From the NCBI RefSeq assembly GCF_014023275.1, contig NZ_CP054698.1, forward strand, positions 310,001 to 374,000: a stretch of 64,000 nucleotides of DNA, in the 5' to 3' direction. Position numbers and translations under genes: made by a program. Positions 1 through 8,725 of this stretch are shown in pieces (the stretch's first letter is position 1; every line of letters starts with the position of its first letter). A model generated the notes under the pieces. The model ran no database searches. It saw only the letters and a program-made list of their open reading frames with translations, and was not told the DNA's origin. This DNA is from Nostoc edaphicum CCNP1411 (lineage in GTDB: Bacteria > Cyanobacteriota > Cyanobacteriia > Cyanobacteriales > Nostocaceae).

Positions 1-788
1 ACAGGCAGTCGTGCAAAAATGAATGCATCATCGCCACCACCATTTTTATCCGAAGTGCCTTTTTTGACGATGATATTATTATCAGGATCGTGCAAAAACA
101 ACAAAGGATTTAAACTCAAGTTATTTGTTCTGCGTGTGTCATTACTGCCAATCAGCCGAATTTGGACTAATTGATTTTCTCTACCCTCAAACTCATAGAA
201 ATGAAAATATCTACCTTGAGATTGAAAGTCATCCTTACTTAGAATACCCAATGCCACATCTACAAAGTTAATCTCCTTGTAAGTAGGTGTCGCAGGTTGA
301 GAAACTGGTGGACGGTTGGCACTAGCTTGGCGACGTGTACCTGAATTAGAGCTAGCCTGACGACGTATCCCTGAATTGGAACTAGCTTGGCGACGTGTCC
401 CTGAGTTGGAACTAGCCTGACGACGTGTCCCTGAGTTGGAACTAGCCTGACGACGTGTCCCTGAGTTCGCACTGGAACTATTGGATGTTGGCTGGGAATT
501 TTCTGGCTGAGACGATACACGAGGAGACTGCTGTACTGGTGACTCAACAGATGTCTTCGGTCTTGGAGATATTGACGCTTGAGAAGCAGGAATTTGCTCA
601 ATTCCTTTCTTTACTGCTTCTGGTTGTCTCTCATCTGGTGATTTAGCAATAAGAAAGTCTTGATAATTTTGCGGTCTTCCCAAAGCATTGATAGGCAGCA
701 GATGACTCGTGACCAAAAAACTACTACTCAAGCAACAAATAAAAATGCGGCTTAATTCGCGACGATACTTGTTGTTTTCTAATAGCAT
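1..788 (-). CDS. Secreted protein with decapeptide repeats and PPC-like domain (3' end outside window)
   Basis: Open reading frame running off the left edge, with no stop between the ATG at 788 and base 1. The start is supported by TAGGAGTG just upstream. The N-terminus (MLLENNKYRRELSRIF, then a hydrophobic run to about residue 37) looks like a signal peptide. A low-complexity region follows, with five near-identical ten-residue units (ASSNSGTRRQ type). The C-terminal part seen here (FVDVALGILSKDD, then GRYFHFYEFEGRENQ and LFLHDPDNNIIVKKG) resembles the bacterial pre-peptidase C-terminal (PPC) beta-sandwich found on many secreted cyanobacterial proteases and lectin-like proteins. Any catalytic domain would lie outside the window. 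The domain call is by eye; the function is unknown. Confidence 0.7.
   Translation of the reverse strand, partial: MLLENNKYRRELSRIFICCLSSSFLVTSHLLPINALGRPQNYQDFLIAKSPDERQPEAVKKGIEQIPASQASISPRPKTSVESPVQQSPRVSSQPENSQPTSNSSSANSGTRRQASSNSGTRRQASSNSGTRRQASSNSGIRRQASSNSGTRRQASANRPPVSQPATPTYKEINFVDVALGILSKDDFQSQGRYFHFYEFEGRENQLVQIRLIGSNDTRRTNNLSLNPLLFLHDPDNNIIVKKGTSDKNGGGDDAFIFARLP
321..470. repeat. 30-bp in-frame tandem repeat, 5 units
   Basis: Five consecutive 30-base units beginning ACTAGC(T/C)TG(G/A)CGACGTGT, at 321, 351, 381, 411 and 441. They encode the ASSNSGTRRQ decapeptide repeat of the minus-strand secreted protein. The units differ by only a few bases, so the array is recent or homogenised, and copy number may vary between strains. 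Confidence 0.85.
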
Positions 789-1327
789 AATTACACTCCT
801 AATTTTGCTGACTTTTTGTCTTTAAGTGATGGAATTATTTAATTTTCCATTTCCTGTTTCTTTCCAGCAAATAAACCTGACTTATTTTGAAGACTAAACT
901 AAAATTTAGCCTTTGCCCGTCACCAATTTAATGTGCATCTACCATACAGCCCAAATTTTTGTCACCATTAAGCCAGAAAAACTATATGCTCAATTGAAAC
1001 TTCTAAAGTAAATCTCAATTTTGTATGTATATACTGAGCTACAAACTGAAATTTCTATTTTTCGGAATTTAGCTCATATATTTGTGCAAAACTGAGGCGG
1101 ATGCTGCCGGAATAATAAATTTCAAGCACAATTCGATTAGACGCCCATCAATTCGTTACAAGGCATCGCTCAAGCACAACTTTCTCCAAGTTATTTAAAT
1201 TGTTCAATACCTGATGAGGTAAGGAAATTGGGGATTTGTATGGTGTCTAAGTGATATTTACTAACAAGAGAGATTATACTGCATGACTTAAAATGAATAT
1301 ATACCCCAATTGAAATGGATTCCCAGT
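789..1327. other. Non-coding gap between divergent genes
   Basis: AT-rich interval between the minus-strand secreted-protein gene and the plus-strand kinase gene. It should hold both promoters. I see no convincing ORF, RNA gene or clear -35/-10 pair. Confidence 0.5.
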
Positions 1328-3406
1328 ATGCTCTGTTGTGTGAATCCCGATTGCCAAAAACCCCTAAATCCTGACAAAAACAACTATTGCCACAGTTGTA
1401 AAGCGGAATTAATACCCTTACTGGGAGGTCGCTATCGACCTACTCAGGTTTTGTCAGACGAAGGCGGATTTGGTAGAACCTATCTGGCGAAAGATGTACA
1501 CAAACTCAATGAATGCTGTGTTGTTAAGCAATTCGCACCAAAACTTCAGGGAACTGGGCCACTAACAAAGGCCGTTGAATTATTTAAACAAGAAGCTAGC
1601 CGACTTCAAGAACTGGCAGAACACCCGCAAATTCCAACTTTATTGGCTTATTTTGAGCAAAATAGCTATCTATTTTTGGTGCAGCAGTTTATCGATGGGC
1701 AAAACTTGCTCAAAGAATGTGAAACGCGGGGAACCTATAACGAAACAGAGATTCGCCAACTTTTGCTAGATTTACTGCCGGTACTGAAGTTCATCCATCA
1801 GCGGGGAGTGATTCATCGAGATATCAAGCCACAGAATATTATTCGCCGTCACAGTGATGGGCGATTAGTGCTAATTGATTTTGGGGCTTCCAAAGTGCTG
1901 ACGGCAACAGTGCAAACTAAAATGGGCACTGTTATTGGCTCACACGGTTACACTGCACTTGAGCAGATGCAAGATGGAAAAGCTTATCCAGCCAGTGATT
2001 TATTCAGTTTGGGGGCGACTTGTTTTCATCTACTGACTGGGGTTCGCCCATCTCAACTGTGGATAAAGCAAGGTTATGGTTGGGTTGCGTCTTGGCGGCA
2101 ATATTTGACTAACCCAGGTAGGAATGAGATTTCTGTGTCTATAGAGTTGGGTGAAGTTTTGGATAAGCTGTTGCAACTAGAAATCCAAAAGCGTTACCAA
2201 TCGGCTGATGAAGTCATCACTGACTTGACATCTCAGCTATCACCATTGTCATCAGTTCCCCCAACTATACTTACACCAACATTTACAGCTACCGCAGCAA
2301 ACAAAGGGTCAGTTTCATCAAAAATAAATATCAAGCTGAAAAGTCAACTGCTGTTAGGTTCTAGCATTTTAGCGTTGGGATTAGGGGGAGTTTGGTATTT
2401 CCAGACTCGCCCCCATACAATAAGCGAATATTCTCCGTCTATTCCTGAACCTCTTTCTGAGCCTATTCAGTCCCAAAAAAGCAAAAGCGTCTCGGAAAAT
2501 TATTTTCTACCCAAACCCCTCAAGGGACATTACAGCGATGTGAATTCCGTAGCTTTCAGTTCTGATGGTACAACCCTGGGTAGTGCCAGTGATGATAAGA
2601 CAATCAAGCTATGGAATCTGGCAAGTGGACAGGAAATCCGCACCCTAAAAGGACATTCCAATTGGATTTGGACTGTAGGCTTCAGTCCTGATAGCAAAAC
2701 CCTCGCCAGTGGTAGTGCGGACATGAAAATCAAACTGTGGAATTTGGAGACAGGAAAGTTAATCAGAACTTTGGAGGGACATAGCGACGGAATTACTTCC
2801 GTCGCTTTTAGTCCTGATGGCAAAACCCTTGCTAGTGGTAGTGCTAGTAAGGACATGAAAATCAAACTATGGAAGCTAGAGACAGGAAAGTTAATTCGCA
2901 CCTTAGAAGGACATATCAATGGTGTTCCATCTGTAGTTTTCAGTCCTGATGGCAAAACCCTCGCTAGCGGTAGCTGGGACAAGACGATTAAATTGTGGAA
3001 TGTGGAGACAGGAAAGTTAATCCGCACCTTAGAAGGAAATGCAGAGTCGATTCTTTCAGTCGCTTTTGCTCCCGATGGCGTCACCCTTGCCAGTGGCAGT
3101 AGAGATAAGACAATTAAATTGTGGAATGTGAAGACCGGAAAGTTAATCCACACTTTAAAGGGACATAATGATAAGGTTAATTCTGTTGCTTTTTTGCCAA
3201 GCAAAAGTTCAGATGGTGTCACCCTTATTAGTGGCAGTAGTGACAAGACAATCAAATTTTGGAATCCAGTCACAGGAAAGGAAATCCGCACTTTAGAGAC
3301 GGGTTCTGGATATATTTATGCTGTTGCCATTAGCCCAGATGGACAAACTATTGCCGGTGGTGGCAGTGGTGAGAACATTCTCAAGATTTGGCAGATGATT
3401 AATTGA
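1328..3406 (+). CDS. Ser/Thr protein kinase with C-terminal WD40 propeller
   Basis: Membrane-anchored Hanks-type kinase. The N-terminal MLCCVNPDCQ...YCHSC segment is a four-cysteine zinc ribbon common in cyanobacterial kinases. The kinase domain has the glycine loop (GGFGRTYLA), invariant Lys (VVKQF), catalytic loop HRDIKPQNI and IDFGAS. One transmembrane helix (LLLGSSILALGLGG) follows, then seven WD40 repeats with GH...LW spacing, enough for one seven-bladed propeller, probably extracytoplasmic. An in-frame TTG lies 18 bases upstream, but homologues as I remember them begin with the zinc ribbon, so the ATG at 1328 is preferred. The kinase activity prediction is secure; the substrate is unknown. 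It appears to be monocistronic. Confidence 0.9.
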   Translation: MLCCVNPDCQKPLNPDKNNYCHSCKAELIPLLGGRYRPTQVLSDEGGFGRTYLAKDVHKLNECCVVKQFAPKLQGTGPLTKAVELFKQEASRLQELAEHPQIPTLLAYFEQNSYLFLVQQFIDGQNLLKECETRGTYNETEIRQLLLDLLPVLKFIHQRGVIHRDIKPQNIIRRHSDGRLVLIDFGASKVLTATVQTKMGTVIGSHGYTALEQMQDGKAYPASDLFSLGATCFHLLTGVRPSQLWIKQGYGWVASWRQYLTNPGRNEISVSIELGEVLDKLLQLEIQKRYQSADEVITDLTSQLSPLSSVPPTILTPTFTATAANKGSVSSKINIKLKSQLLLGSSILALGLGGVWYFQTRPHTISEYSPSIPEPLSEPIQSQKSKSVSENYFLPKPLKGHYSDVNSVAFSSDGTTLGSASDDKTIKLWNLASGQEIRTLKGHSNWIWTVGFSPDSKTLASGSADMKIKLWNLETGKLIRTLEGHSDGITSVAFSPDGKTLASGSASKDMKIKLWKLETGKLIRTLEGHINGVPSVVFSPDGKTLASGSWDKTIKLWNVETGKLIRTLEGNAESILSVAFAPDGVTLASGSRDKTIKLWNVKTGKLIHTLKGHNDKVNSVAFLPSKSSDGVTLISGSSDKTIKFWNPVTGKEIRTLETGSGYIYAVAISPDGQTIAGGGSGENILKIWQMIN

Positions 3407-3664
3407 AAAGTGCTGATAGTGAAGATTCGGGATAGGTGTCCACTTTTTCGCATTCCATCCCATAATATTTATTTAGTTTGGCTAAAACCTCAGCTAAGTC
3501 GTAGCTTCAAGAGATGGTATTAGCGAGGACTGTTTTATGATAATATTCTTTACGTGATCAGGATTTTAGCTTAAAAAATATCACCATCCCTTTTTCAATC
3601 TACCTGCAAGTGTGGGTTGAATATAGGTTTTTTGCTGTCAAAAAATATTCACAACTAAAAGGTT

Positions 3665-4918
3665 ATGATTAATATATTTTTCCTGCTAATACTATTTTCT
3701 TCACTTCTAGGGCGAATTAAATTTCCGGGAATAAATATTGGCATTCATTATTTATTACTTCCTGCATTTAGCTTTGGGATAATCAGTTTATCTACCAAAA
3801 ATATACCAGAAATTTTAAGAAAGCATAGAATCATTTTGATATCTATCAGTCTACTGTATTTGTGGATGTGGCTCTCCTCATTCATGAGCCAGTTTCCCAA
3901 TACTGCAATTCTTTATAGTATTAAATATACGACTTACTTCATATTATTTTTTGCTTTTTTAGTTCTAACTTTCAGAAATATAAAAGCCTCATATTTAACA
4001 TTTTACTATCGGTGTATATTATACTTACTACAAGTAATTGCAGCTTTTGGTTTTTTAGAAGCTTTATTCCCCAATCACTGGATTTTTGAATTATTAAAAT
4101 TTCCAAGTTATTATCCCCAGATTGGTTCAATCATGCAAAATCCTAATCAGTTTGGAGTAATAGTCGCCATTGGATTATGTTTGAGCCTAATTTTAGAAAA
4201 ACAGAATAATATATCTAAACTTGAATTGTACATAAGCGAATTCGTTTTTCTCATTTCTCTAGCTTTATCTGCTAGCAGAAATGCTTGGTTAGTTTTGATT
4301 TTTGGGATGTTTCTTTTATTGATATATAAAATCATCAGTATTAGAAAAATGATTTTTATTATGAGCTTATGGCTTTTATGTATCGTATCCATACCAGTAT
4401 CTACATATAGAATTGGTTTGGGAGATAGTAAAATATTTCCCTTAATTAATTTATTTGTAACCAATACCAATGAAATAGAGCTTCCTAGTCCTGTAGGAAC
4501 AGCTTTGTCAAGGTTTTCACTTTGGCAGGCAGCTATTATTGAAACTATTAAAAGACCGATTACTGGTATAGGTGTAGGAGTTTTTGCAGAACATATAGGA
4601 GTGAAAGTTTTTGGAGTTAAAGGTTATCACGCACATAATATATTTTTAAATGTGTTGGTAGAACAAGGAGTTATTGGATTATTGTTATTTACTAATTTTT
4701 TAGTAAGAGTAGCATCTTATCTTAAATATACTAATCCTGTTACTATCATTCCAATTATGATGTTTTTAGCATCTCAAATGCCAGACTTTTTTGCTGAAGA
4801 CTATACTTTTACAACTATTGAATTTTATTTTCTGGCAGCAGCTATCAATTCTCAAAAAGATTTTGTTATTGAATCAAAACCTCAAACTATTTACAATGTT
4901 CAAAAAACCCGCAATTGA
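3665..4918 (+). CDS. O-antigen ligase/polymerase-like membrane protein
   Basis: 417-residue polytopic membrane protein with about ten hydrophobic segments. The features resemble the Wzy_C/O-antigen ligase family: a long periplasmic loop containing PIMQNPNQFG- and SRFSLWQAA-type motifs, and RPITGIGVGVF followed by GVKGYHAHNIFLNVLVEQG, the typical H-N-x-(F/Y)-L ligase signature. Members join or polymerise lipid-linked glycans at the outer face of the inner membrane. Its last 23 bases overlap the following glycosyltransferase gene, suggesting translational coupling in an exopolysaccharide or LPS operon. Base composition is very AT-rich compared with neighbours. Ligase versus polymerase cannot be decided from sequence. 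Confidence 0.75.
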   Translation: MINIFFLLILFSSLLGRIKFPGINIGIHYLLLPAFSFGIISLSTKNIPEILRKHRIILISISLLYLWMWLSSFMSQFPNTAILYSIKYTTYFILFFAFLVLTFRNIKASYLTFYYRCILYLLQVIAAFGFLEALFPNHWIFELLKFPSYYPQIGSIMQNPNQFGVIVAIGLCLSLILEKQNNISKLELYISEFVFLISLALSASRNAWLVLIFGMFLLLIYKIISIRKMIFIMSLWLLCIVSIPVSTYRIGLGDSKIFPLINLFVTNTNEIELPSPVGTALSRFSLWQAAIIETIKRPITGIGVGVFAEHIGVKVFGVKGYHAHNIFLNVLVEQGVIGLLLFTNFLVRVASYLKYTNPVTIIPIMMFLASQMPDFFAEDYTFTTIEFYFLAAAINSQKDFVIESKPQTIYNVQKTRN

Positions 4919-6065
4919 TAAACGTCATTTCAACTTAATATTTCCGAATATATTTGGTTTTAAGGGAGGTATCCAAGTTTACTCAACATTTTTGCTGAAA
5001 GCTTTACAAGATGTGTATCCTGATGCTGAGTATGATGTGCTTCTCAAGTATGACAAGCACAATTCAAGACAGCCACAAGACTTGCAATTTTTACCTTCAA
5101 CAAGATTTCATTATTTTGGAGCTTTCCCAAGATTATTACAAACAATTTTGTTTGCCATAAACATAATTGTTTTGGCTATTTTTAAACGTCCTACTATAGT
5201 CATATCAACTCATGTTAACTATGCCGTTGCTTGTTATATTCTAAAACTTTTGACTGGGACTCCTTACTGGGTAGTTGCTCATGGCTTAGAAGTTTGGGAT
5301 ATTGAAAATAATGCTACAAAGTTAGCATTACAAAAAGCAGATAAAATTATTAGTGTTAGTAATTACACTCGCCAGCGCTTGCTTCAATCTAATAATATTG
5401 ACTCAGATAAAGTAGTCATTTTACCTAATACGTTTGATGCCAGTCAATTTAAAATAAATCCTAAACCAACCTTTTTACTCAAACGATATAATTTAACAGA
5501 TGAGCAGCCTGTAATTCTAACAGTAACGCGATTGGGACGCATGGCAAAATACAAGGGTTATGACCAAATACTTCATGCTTTGGTTAAAATCCGTTTTTAT
5601 GTCCCTAATGTTCATTTTATTCTGGTAGGTAAAGGGGATGATTTACCTCGAATTAATGCTTTAGTCTCCAGTTTAAATCTACAAGATTGTGTCACTATTG
5701 CAGGGTTTGTACCAGATGAAGAATTATGCGCTCATTACAATCTCTGCGATGTTTTTGCTTTGCCTAGTAAAGGGGAAGGATTTGGTATTGTTTATCTAGA
5801 AGCTTTAGCTTGTGGTAAACCTGTGTTGGCGGGTAATCAAGATGGTTCTATAGACCCTTTGGCTGAGGGGAAGTTGGGATGTTTAGTTGATCCTGATAAC
5901 GTAGAAGAAATTGCCCATAATCTAATTAAAATTCTGCAAGGAGATTGCTCTAACCCAGTAATTTATCAACCAGAGTACTTGCAACAAAAAACTATTGAGT
6001 CTTATGATTATAGTAATTTTCGTGCGAATTTAGCAAGATTAGTTGTAGATATTAGCGTCAATTAA
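4896..6065 (+). CDS. Glycosyltransferase family 4
   Basis: GT-B fold, family-4-type glycosyltransferase of about 389 residues. The N-terminal half has the acceptor-site glycine loop (FGFKGGIQVYS). The C-terminal half has VTRLGRMAKYKGYDQ and HFILVGKGDDLPRI, followed by the nucleotide-sugar motif PSKGEGFGIVYLEALACGKPV with the E-x7-E signature. The start chosen is the ATG at 4896 (MFKKPAIDKRHFN). The longer upstream frame only reads through the ligase gene, and true family members start close to the Rossmann domain. It overlaps the ligase gene by 23 bases and likely adds a sugar to the same surface glycan. Donor and acceptor are unknown. Confidence 0.85.
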   Translation: MFKKPAIDKRHFNLIFPNIFGFKGGIQVYSTFLLKALQDVYPDAEYDVLLKYDKHNSRQPQDLQFLPSTRFHYFGAFPRLLQTILFAINIIVLAIFKRPTIVISTHVNYAVACYILKLLTGTPYWVVAHGLEVWDIENNATKLALQKADKIISVSNYTRQRLLQSNNIDSDKVVILPNTFDASQFKINPKPTFLLKRYNLTDEQPVILTVTRLGRMAKYKGYDQILHALVKIRFYVPNVHFILVGKGDDLPRINALVSSLNLQDCVTIAGFVPDEELCAHYNLCDVFALPSKGEGFGIVYLEALACGKPVLAGNQDGSIDPLAEGKLGCLVDPDNVEEIAHNLIKILQGDCSNPVIYQPEYLQQKTIESYDYSNFRANLARLVVDISVN

Positions 6066-6083
6066 AAGAAACATTTTGGAAAA

Positions 6084-6275
6084 ATGGACGATTCAGTATT
6101 TGTTATATTTCTGGCTTTTGGGTGTATTTGGATTTTGATGGGAGTTGTAGGTTGGATTGCATTTTTAAAATCTGAGGGTGAGGAAATTAAGTTTGGTAAG
6201 TGGGGACTTATAGTTGCTATTCCAATCCTAATACCAATAATTGTTTCTCTTATTATTGGTGTATTTTATCATTAG
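6084..6275 (+). CDS. Small two-helix membrane protein, unrecognised
   Basis: 63 residues with two hydrophobic segments (VFVIFLAFGCIWILMGVVGWIAF and LIVAIPILIPIIVSLIIGVF) separated by a charged KSEGEEIKFGK linker. It starts 18 bases after the glycosyltransferase stop, so it could be the third gene of that unit. The ribosome-binding site is weak (TTGGA). I recognise no family. It could be real or a chance hydrophobic frame. Confidence 0.45.
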   Translation: MDDSVFVIFLAFGCIWILMGVVGWIAFLKSEGEEIKFGKWGLIVAIPILIPIIVSLIIGVFYH

Positions 6276-6295
6276 TAAAAATGATATAGCGGTTT

Positions 6296-6398
6296 CCAAT
6301 ACTTTTCGGTTAAGGGGGAAAGAGGAAGGGTTTGAATTTACTTTTCCCCCTTTCTCTTTGACCTTTACCCAGGCCAAGAGAGATTGTTGGGTTTATCC
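6296..6398. repeat. MITE-like repeat, unoccupied copy
   Basis: About 100 bases beginning CCAATACTTTTCGGTTA and continuing through GTTTGAATTTAC, CCCAGGCCAAGAG and GATTGTTGGGTTTATCC. The same order of segments occurs at 25103-25551, where another repeat is inserted after the TTA. This copy lacks that insertion and has lost the right-hand terminal inverted repeat. Confidence 0.65.
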
Positions 6399-6490
6399 AA
6401 TCTGGTTAGCTACACAAGGTTTGTGGAATTGATGCCTTGGAGCTTAATATTACTGTGTAGCTTTTTGCACATACTAACAGGCATATCACG

Positions 6491-6718
6491 GGAATTAGCT
6501 TTATCGATTCAACTCCAATAAATGTTTGTCATAACTGTCGGGCACATTCCCATAAAGTCTTTGAAGGGTTAGTTGGATGGGGTAAAAATTCCGTGGGTTG
6601 GCATTATGGCTTTAAACTACATTTGATTATTAACGACAAAGGAGACTTACTTGCTTTTAAGCTCACTCTTGCTTGCGCTACCTCCTGCACTTTTTTAGTC
6701 CTATCGAACTCATGTTAA
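6491..6718 (+). pseudogene. IS982-family transposase fragment
   Basis: In one frame this reads GISFIDSTPINVCHNCRAH, then VFEGLVGWGKNSVGWHYGF, KLHLIIND and KGDLLAFKLT, the central DDE region of IS982-type transposases as I know them. Homology stops abruptly after FKLT and the frame ends at 6716-6718. No N-terminal part, C-terminal part or inverted repeats are visible, so this is a dead remnant. The next 260 bases up to the PEP-CTERM gene hold nothing I can identify. Confidence 0.7.
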
Positions 6719-6982
6719 TTTACGAACTGGTTCAGGCTAAACCTTAGAACAATTTAAATATCTTCTCATCAGGAAACGAAATTAAAATTGGGGAATGAGG
6801 TCATTGTCTCCGATACACTCCCCAAACACAAGAATAAAAATAGCGATTGATAAGGCTTTTTGTTGTCGATGAAACTTTCATTAGTAGTTTGGGAATAATA
6901 AATCGTGCCTGAGAAAAATTTTAAAGAAATCTCAGCGCATTAGGTGTGTTTTCTCATCGGCAATTCCAGGAGCAAATTGTTA

Positions 6983-7774
6983 ATGAAAGTAAGTTCATCA
7001 GGGATTAAACTAGGTTGTGCAATTGTTAGCAGCACTTGTTTAGCAGCAGTGACAATCGCTTTAAGTGGAGCAAGTGCTTTTGCTGCTCAATTCATCACAA
7101 TTCAAAGCACTGGTACATTATCAGGAACTATCGAACTTCCCAGAAACAATCCCAATTTCAATCAAAGTACTACTCGTATTGATACGGATGACACTGGAAC
7201 TTATTACCGGAACTTAGGAACTAATAATAATCCTAATTATGTTCCTGTATACCAGTCAGACTATTTAAAGGTAGAAACACGCTCTGATGGAAGTCTGCAT
7301 TACTTTGTTGACTTTAAAGGCATTCCAATTGTCTCGTTTGATGGTGTTCTTACATCGCCGGTTCTCTCTGGTGGTCAGTTGACTGCCTTCCTTTACCAGG
7401 GACAATTGCCAGGAACTACATTTCAAGGAGTAGTTCAGGATGAATTTAATCTCACAAAAGCCTTCTACACTGGTACTGTTATCGACCCAGACACCGGAAA
7501 ACAGTATCAAGGCACTTTTGAAGTCAGTGGATATGGGGTGCGATATAGCGATCGCAATGGTAGTTCAACTCCCACAGTCTTTGATTTCCAGTCTGATATC
7601 CCAGGTTTGCCCAGTGTAACATCCTTGACCATCACTAACGCTACCTTGGCAAGTTTAAGAATCAAAGTACCTATCGATGAAACTTCTATTCCAGAACCCG
7701 CTAGCATTCTCGGAACCCTAATGGTAGCTGGTTTTGGTATTGTTTTGAAAACGAAGAAAAGACAACTCCCCTAA
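6983..7774 (+). CDS. PEP-CTERM sorting-domain protein
   Basis: About 263 residues. It starts with a signal peptide (MKVSSSGIKLGCAIV to ASAFAA) and ends with the PEP-CTERM tripartite signal: SIPEPAS, a hydrophobic helix (ILGTLMVAGFGIVL) and the basic tail KTKKRQ. Such proteins are exported and processed by an exosortase, usually into the exopolysaccharide layer. The middle is rich in Thr, Asn and Gly with no known fold visible. The start at 6983 has an AGGAG ten bases upstream; an in-frame GTG 39 bases earlier would bury the signal peptide and is not used. The role is unknown. Confidence 0.85.
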   Translation: MKVSSSGIKLGCAIVSSTCLAAVTIALSGASAFAAQFITIQSTGTLSGTIELPRNNPNFNQSTTRIDTDDTGTYYRNLGTNNNPNYVPVYQSDYLKVETRSDGSLHYFVDFKGIPIVSFDGVLTSPVLSGGQLTAFLYQGQLPGTTFQGVVQDEFNLTKAFYTGTVIDPDTGKQYQGTFEVSGYGVRYSDRNGSSTPTVFDFQSDIPGLPSVTSLTITNATLASLRIKVPIDETSIPEPASILGTLMVAGFGIVLKTKKRQLP

Positions 7775-8117
7775 GCTCGATTTTATCCATTTTCGCCTTC
7801 GGGTCATCACTAGGTCATGCGATCGCTAAAAAATGCAGTTTTCCTGCATACATAACATTTAAATAAAGTCTTGGACTGGTTACTTGCACAATACACTGAG
7901 ACTGCAAGATATTCATCAGTAGCCAGGATGCAGAATGAATTAAAGTAGTGGCGTATTGCAATACGCCACTACTTTTGAATAAAGGGGTTTAAGTAGCTAG
8001 CTCAATCTACAATTTAGTGGTTTTCAATTATATGGTTTGCCTGAATTCCCCGGTAATTAACCTCGTCTGAATTCTGAATTTTGACTACTGTATTCTTTTT
8101 GAACGCCGTATTAGCAC
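7775..8117. other. Non-coding gap
   Basis: Holds one HIP1-like GCGATCGC and a short imperfect inverted repeat (GTAGTGGCGTATTG/CAATACGCCACTAC, about 7946-7973) that could terminate transcription from the PEP-CTERM gene or the small gene on the other strand. No ORF seen. Confidence 0.5.
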
Positions 8118-8270
8118 CTACCAAGTATCAGCTGTACGCTTATCATAAGGCTCACCTGTAAAAGGTTGTACGCCAATAACAGGATAAGCATCATCCGTAG
8201 GGCCAAAAATCCGCATTGCAGCTTCAGAAATATATTGGGTGATGTTAGCAATGATTTGGGAAATAGCCAT
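8118..8270 (-). CDS. 50-aa conserved-looking small protein
   Basis: A frame of 50 codons plus stop: MAISQIIANITQYISEAAMR, then IFGPTDDAYPVIGVQPFTGE and PYDKRTADTW. The start codon is preceded at good spacing by AAGGAG (complement of 8281-8286). Composition is protein-like, with an amphipathic N-terminal helix and a Pro/Asp-rich tail containing a GVQPF(T)GEPY motif. It resembles short conserved cyanobacterial proteins I have seen, but I cannot name the family. It stands alone on the minus strand, divergent from pncB. The Shine-Dalgarno match and codon pattern make it likely to be real. Confidence 0.65.
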   Translation of the reverse strand: MAISQIIANITQYISEAAMRIFGPTDDAYPVIGVQPFTGEPYDKRTADTW

Positions 8271-8662
8271 AATATTTGGACTCCTTATTTTTGAGTCGCT
8301 TTAATTGTGCTACCTCTACTCTAATACTGATATTTAAGGCTGGCTCTAATTCTCAATATATTGAGAATATATGCAATGTTTATTCAGATAACTTCGCAAT
8401 ACTTTAGCTTGTGAAAAAACCAAACTTTGCTCACTAATTTTAATTGTAACATAGTTATTTCTTCAACCCCAGTCGGGAAAAGAGCGAAGCAAAACAAACT
8501 TTCTCTTAAAGGATATTGTTTCTTTCCATTAGCCGCCCTGTGAGATTAACATTATTGCCAGCTTTTACTATTAAAAAATGTTAAGTACTTTATAAAGTTA
8601 GTATTAATTTGCCTATCAATCTACTGATATACGGCAATCTCTGAAAATATACTTGCCAGGAG
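8271..8662. other. Non-coding gap upstream of pncB
   Basis: AT-rich, divergent intergenic region serving the 50-aa gene (minus) and pncB (plus). No ORF or RNA gene recognised. Confidence 0.45.
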
Positions 8663-8695
8663 TTGACATTATTTATGGTAAATATTACCATAAAT
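8663..8695 (+). promoter_or_regulatory. pncB promoter with perfect palindromic operator (probable NrtR site)
   Basis: A -35 box TTGACA (8663-8668) and a -10-like TACCAT (8686-8691) are 17 bases apart. Laid over them is a perfect 11-base inverted repeat, ATTTATGGTAA then ATA then TTACCATAAAT (8671-8695). A repressor bound there would block the promoter. The third gene of this locus encodes a Nudix-related regulator of the NrtR type, and NrtR proteins are known to bind palindromes ahead of NAD genes. Assigning this site to it is inference. Confidence 0.75.
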
Positions 8696-8725
8696 AAAAG
8701 AAGCATCTTGTAAGGAAGCTCTTGC

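Noticed and set aside
260..601. 113-codon frame in the window's first gene
   Set aside because: Shadow of the real minus-strand secreted protein gene; it reads its 30-bp repeats in the wrong frame.
2530..3291. Long minus-strand frame opposite the WD40 repeats
   Set aside because: Periodic shadow of WD40 codons in the kinase gene.
4791..6065. Longer start of the glycosyltransferase
   Set aside because: The extra 35 residues are the ligase gene read in another frame; the ATG at 4896 matches the fold.
6241..6432. 63-codon frame after the small membrane gene
   Set aside because: Reads across the MITE-like repeat 6296-6398.
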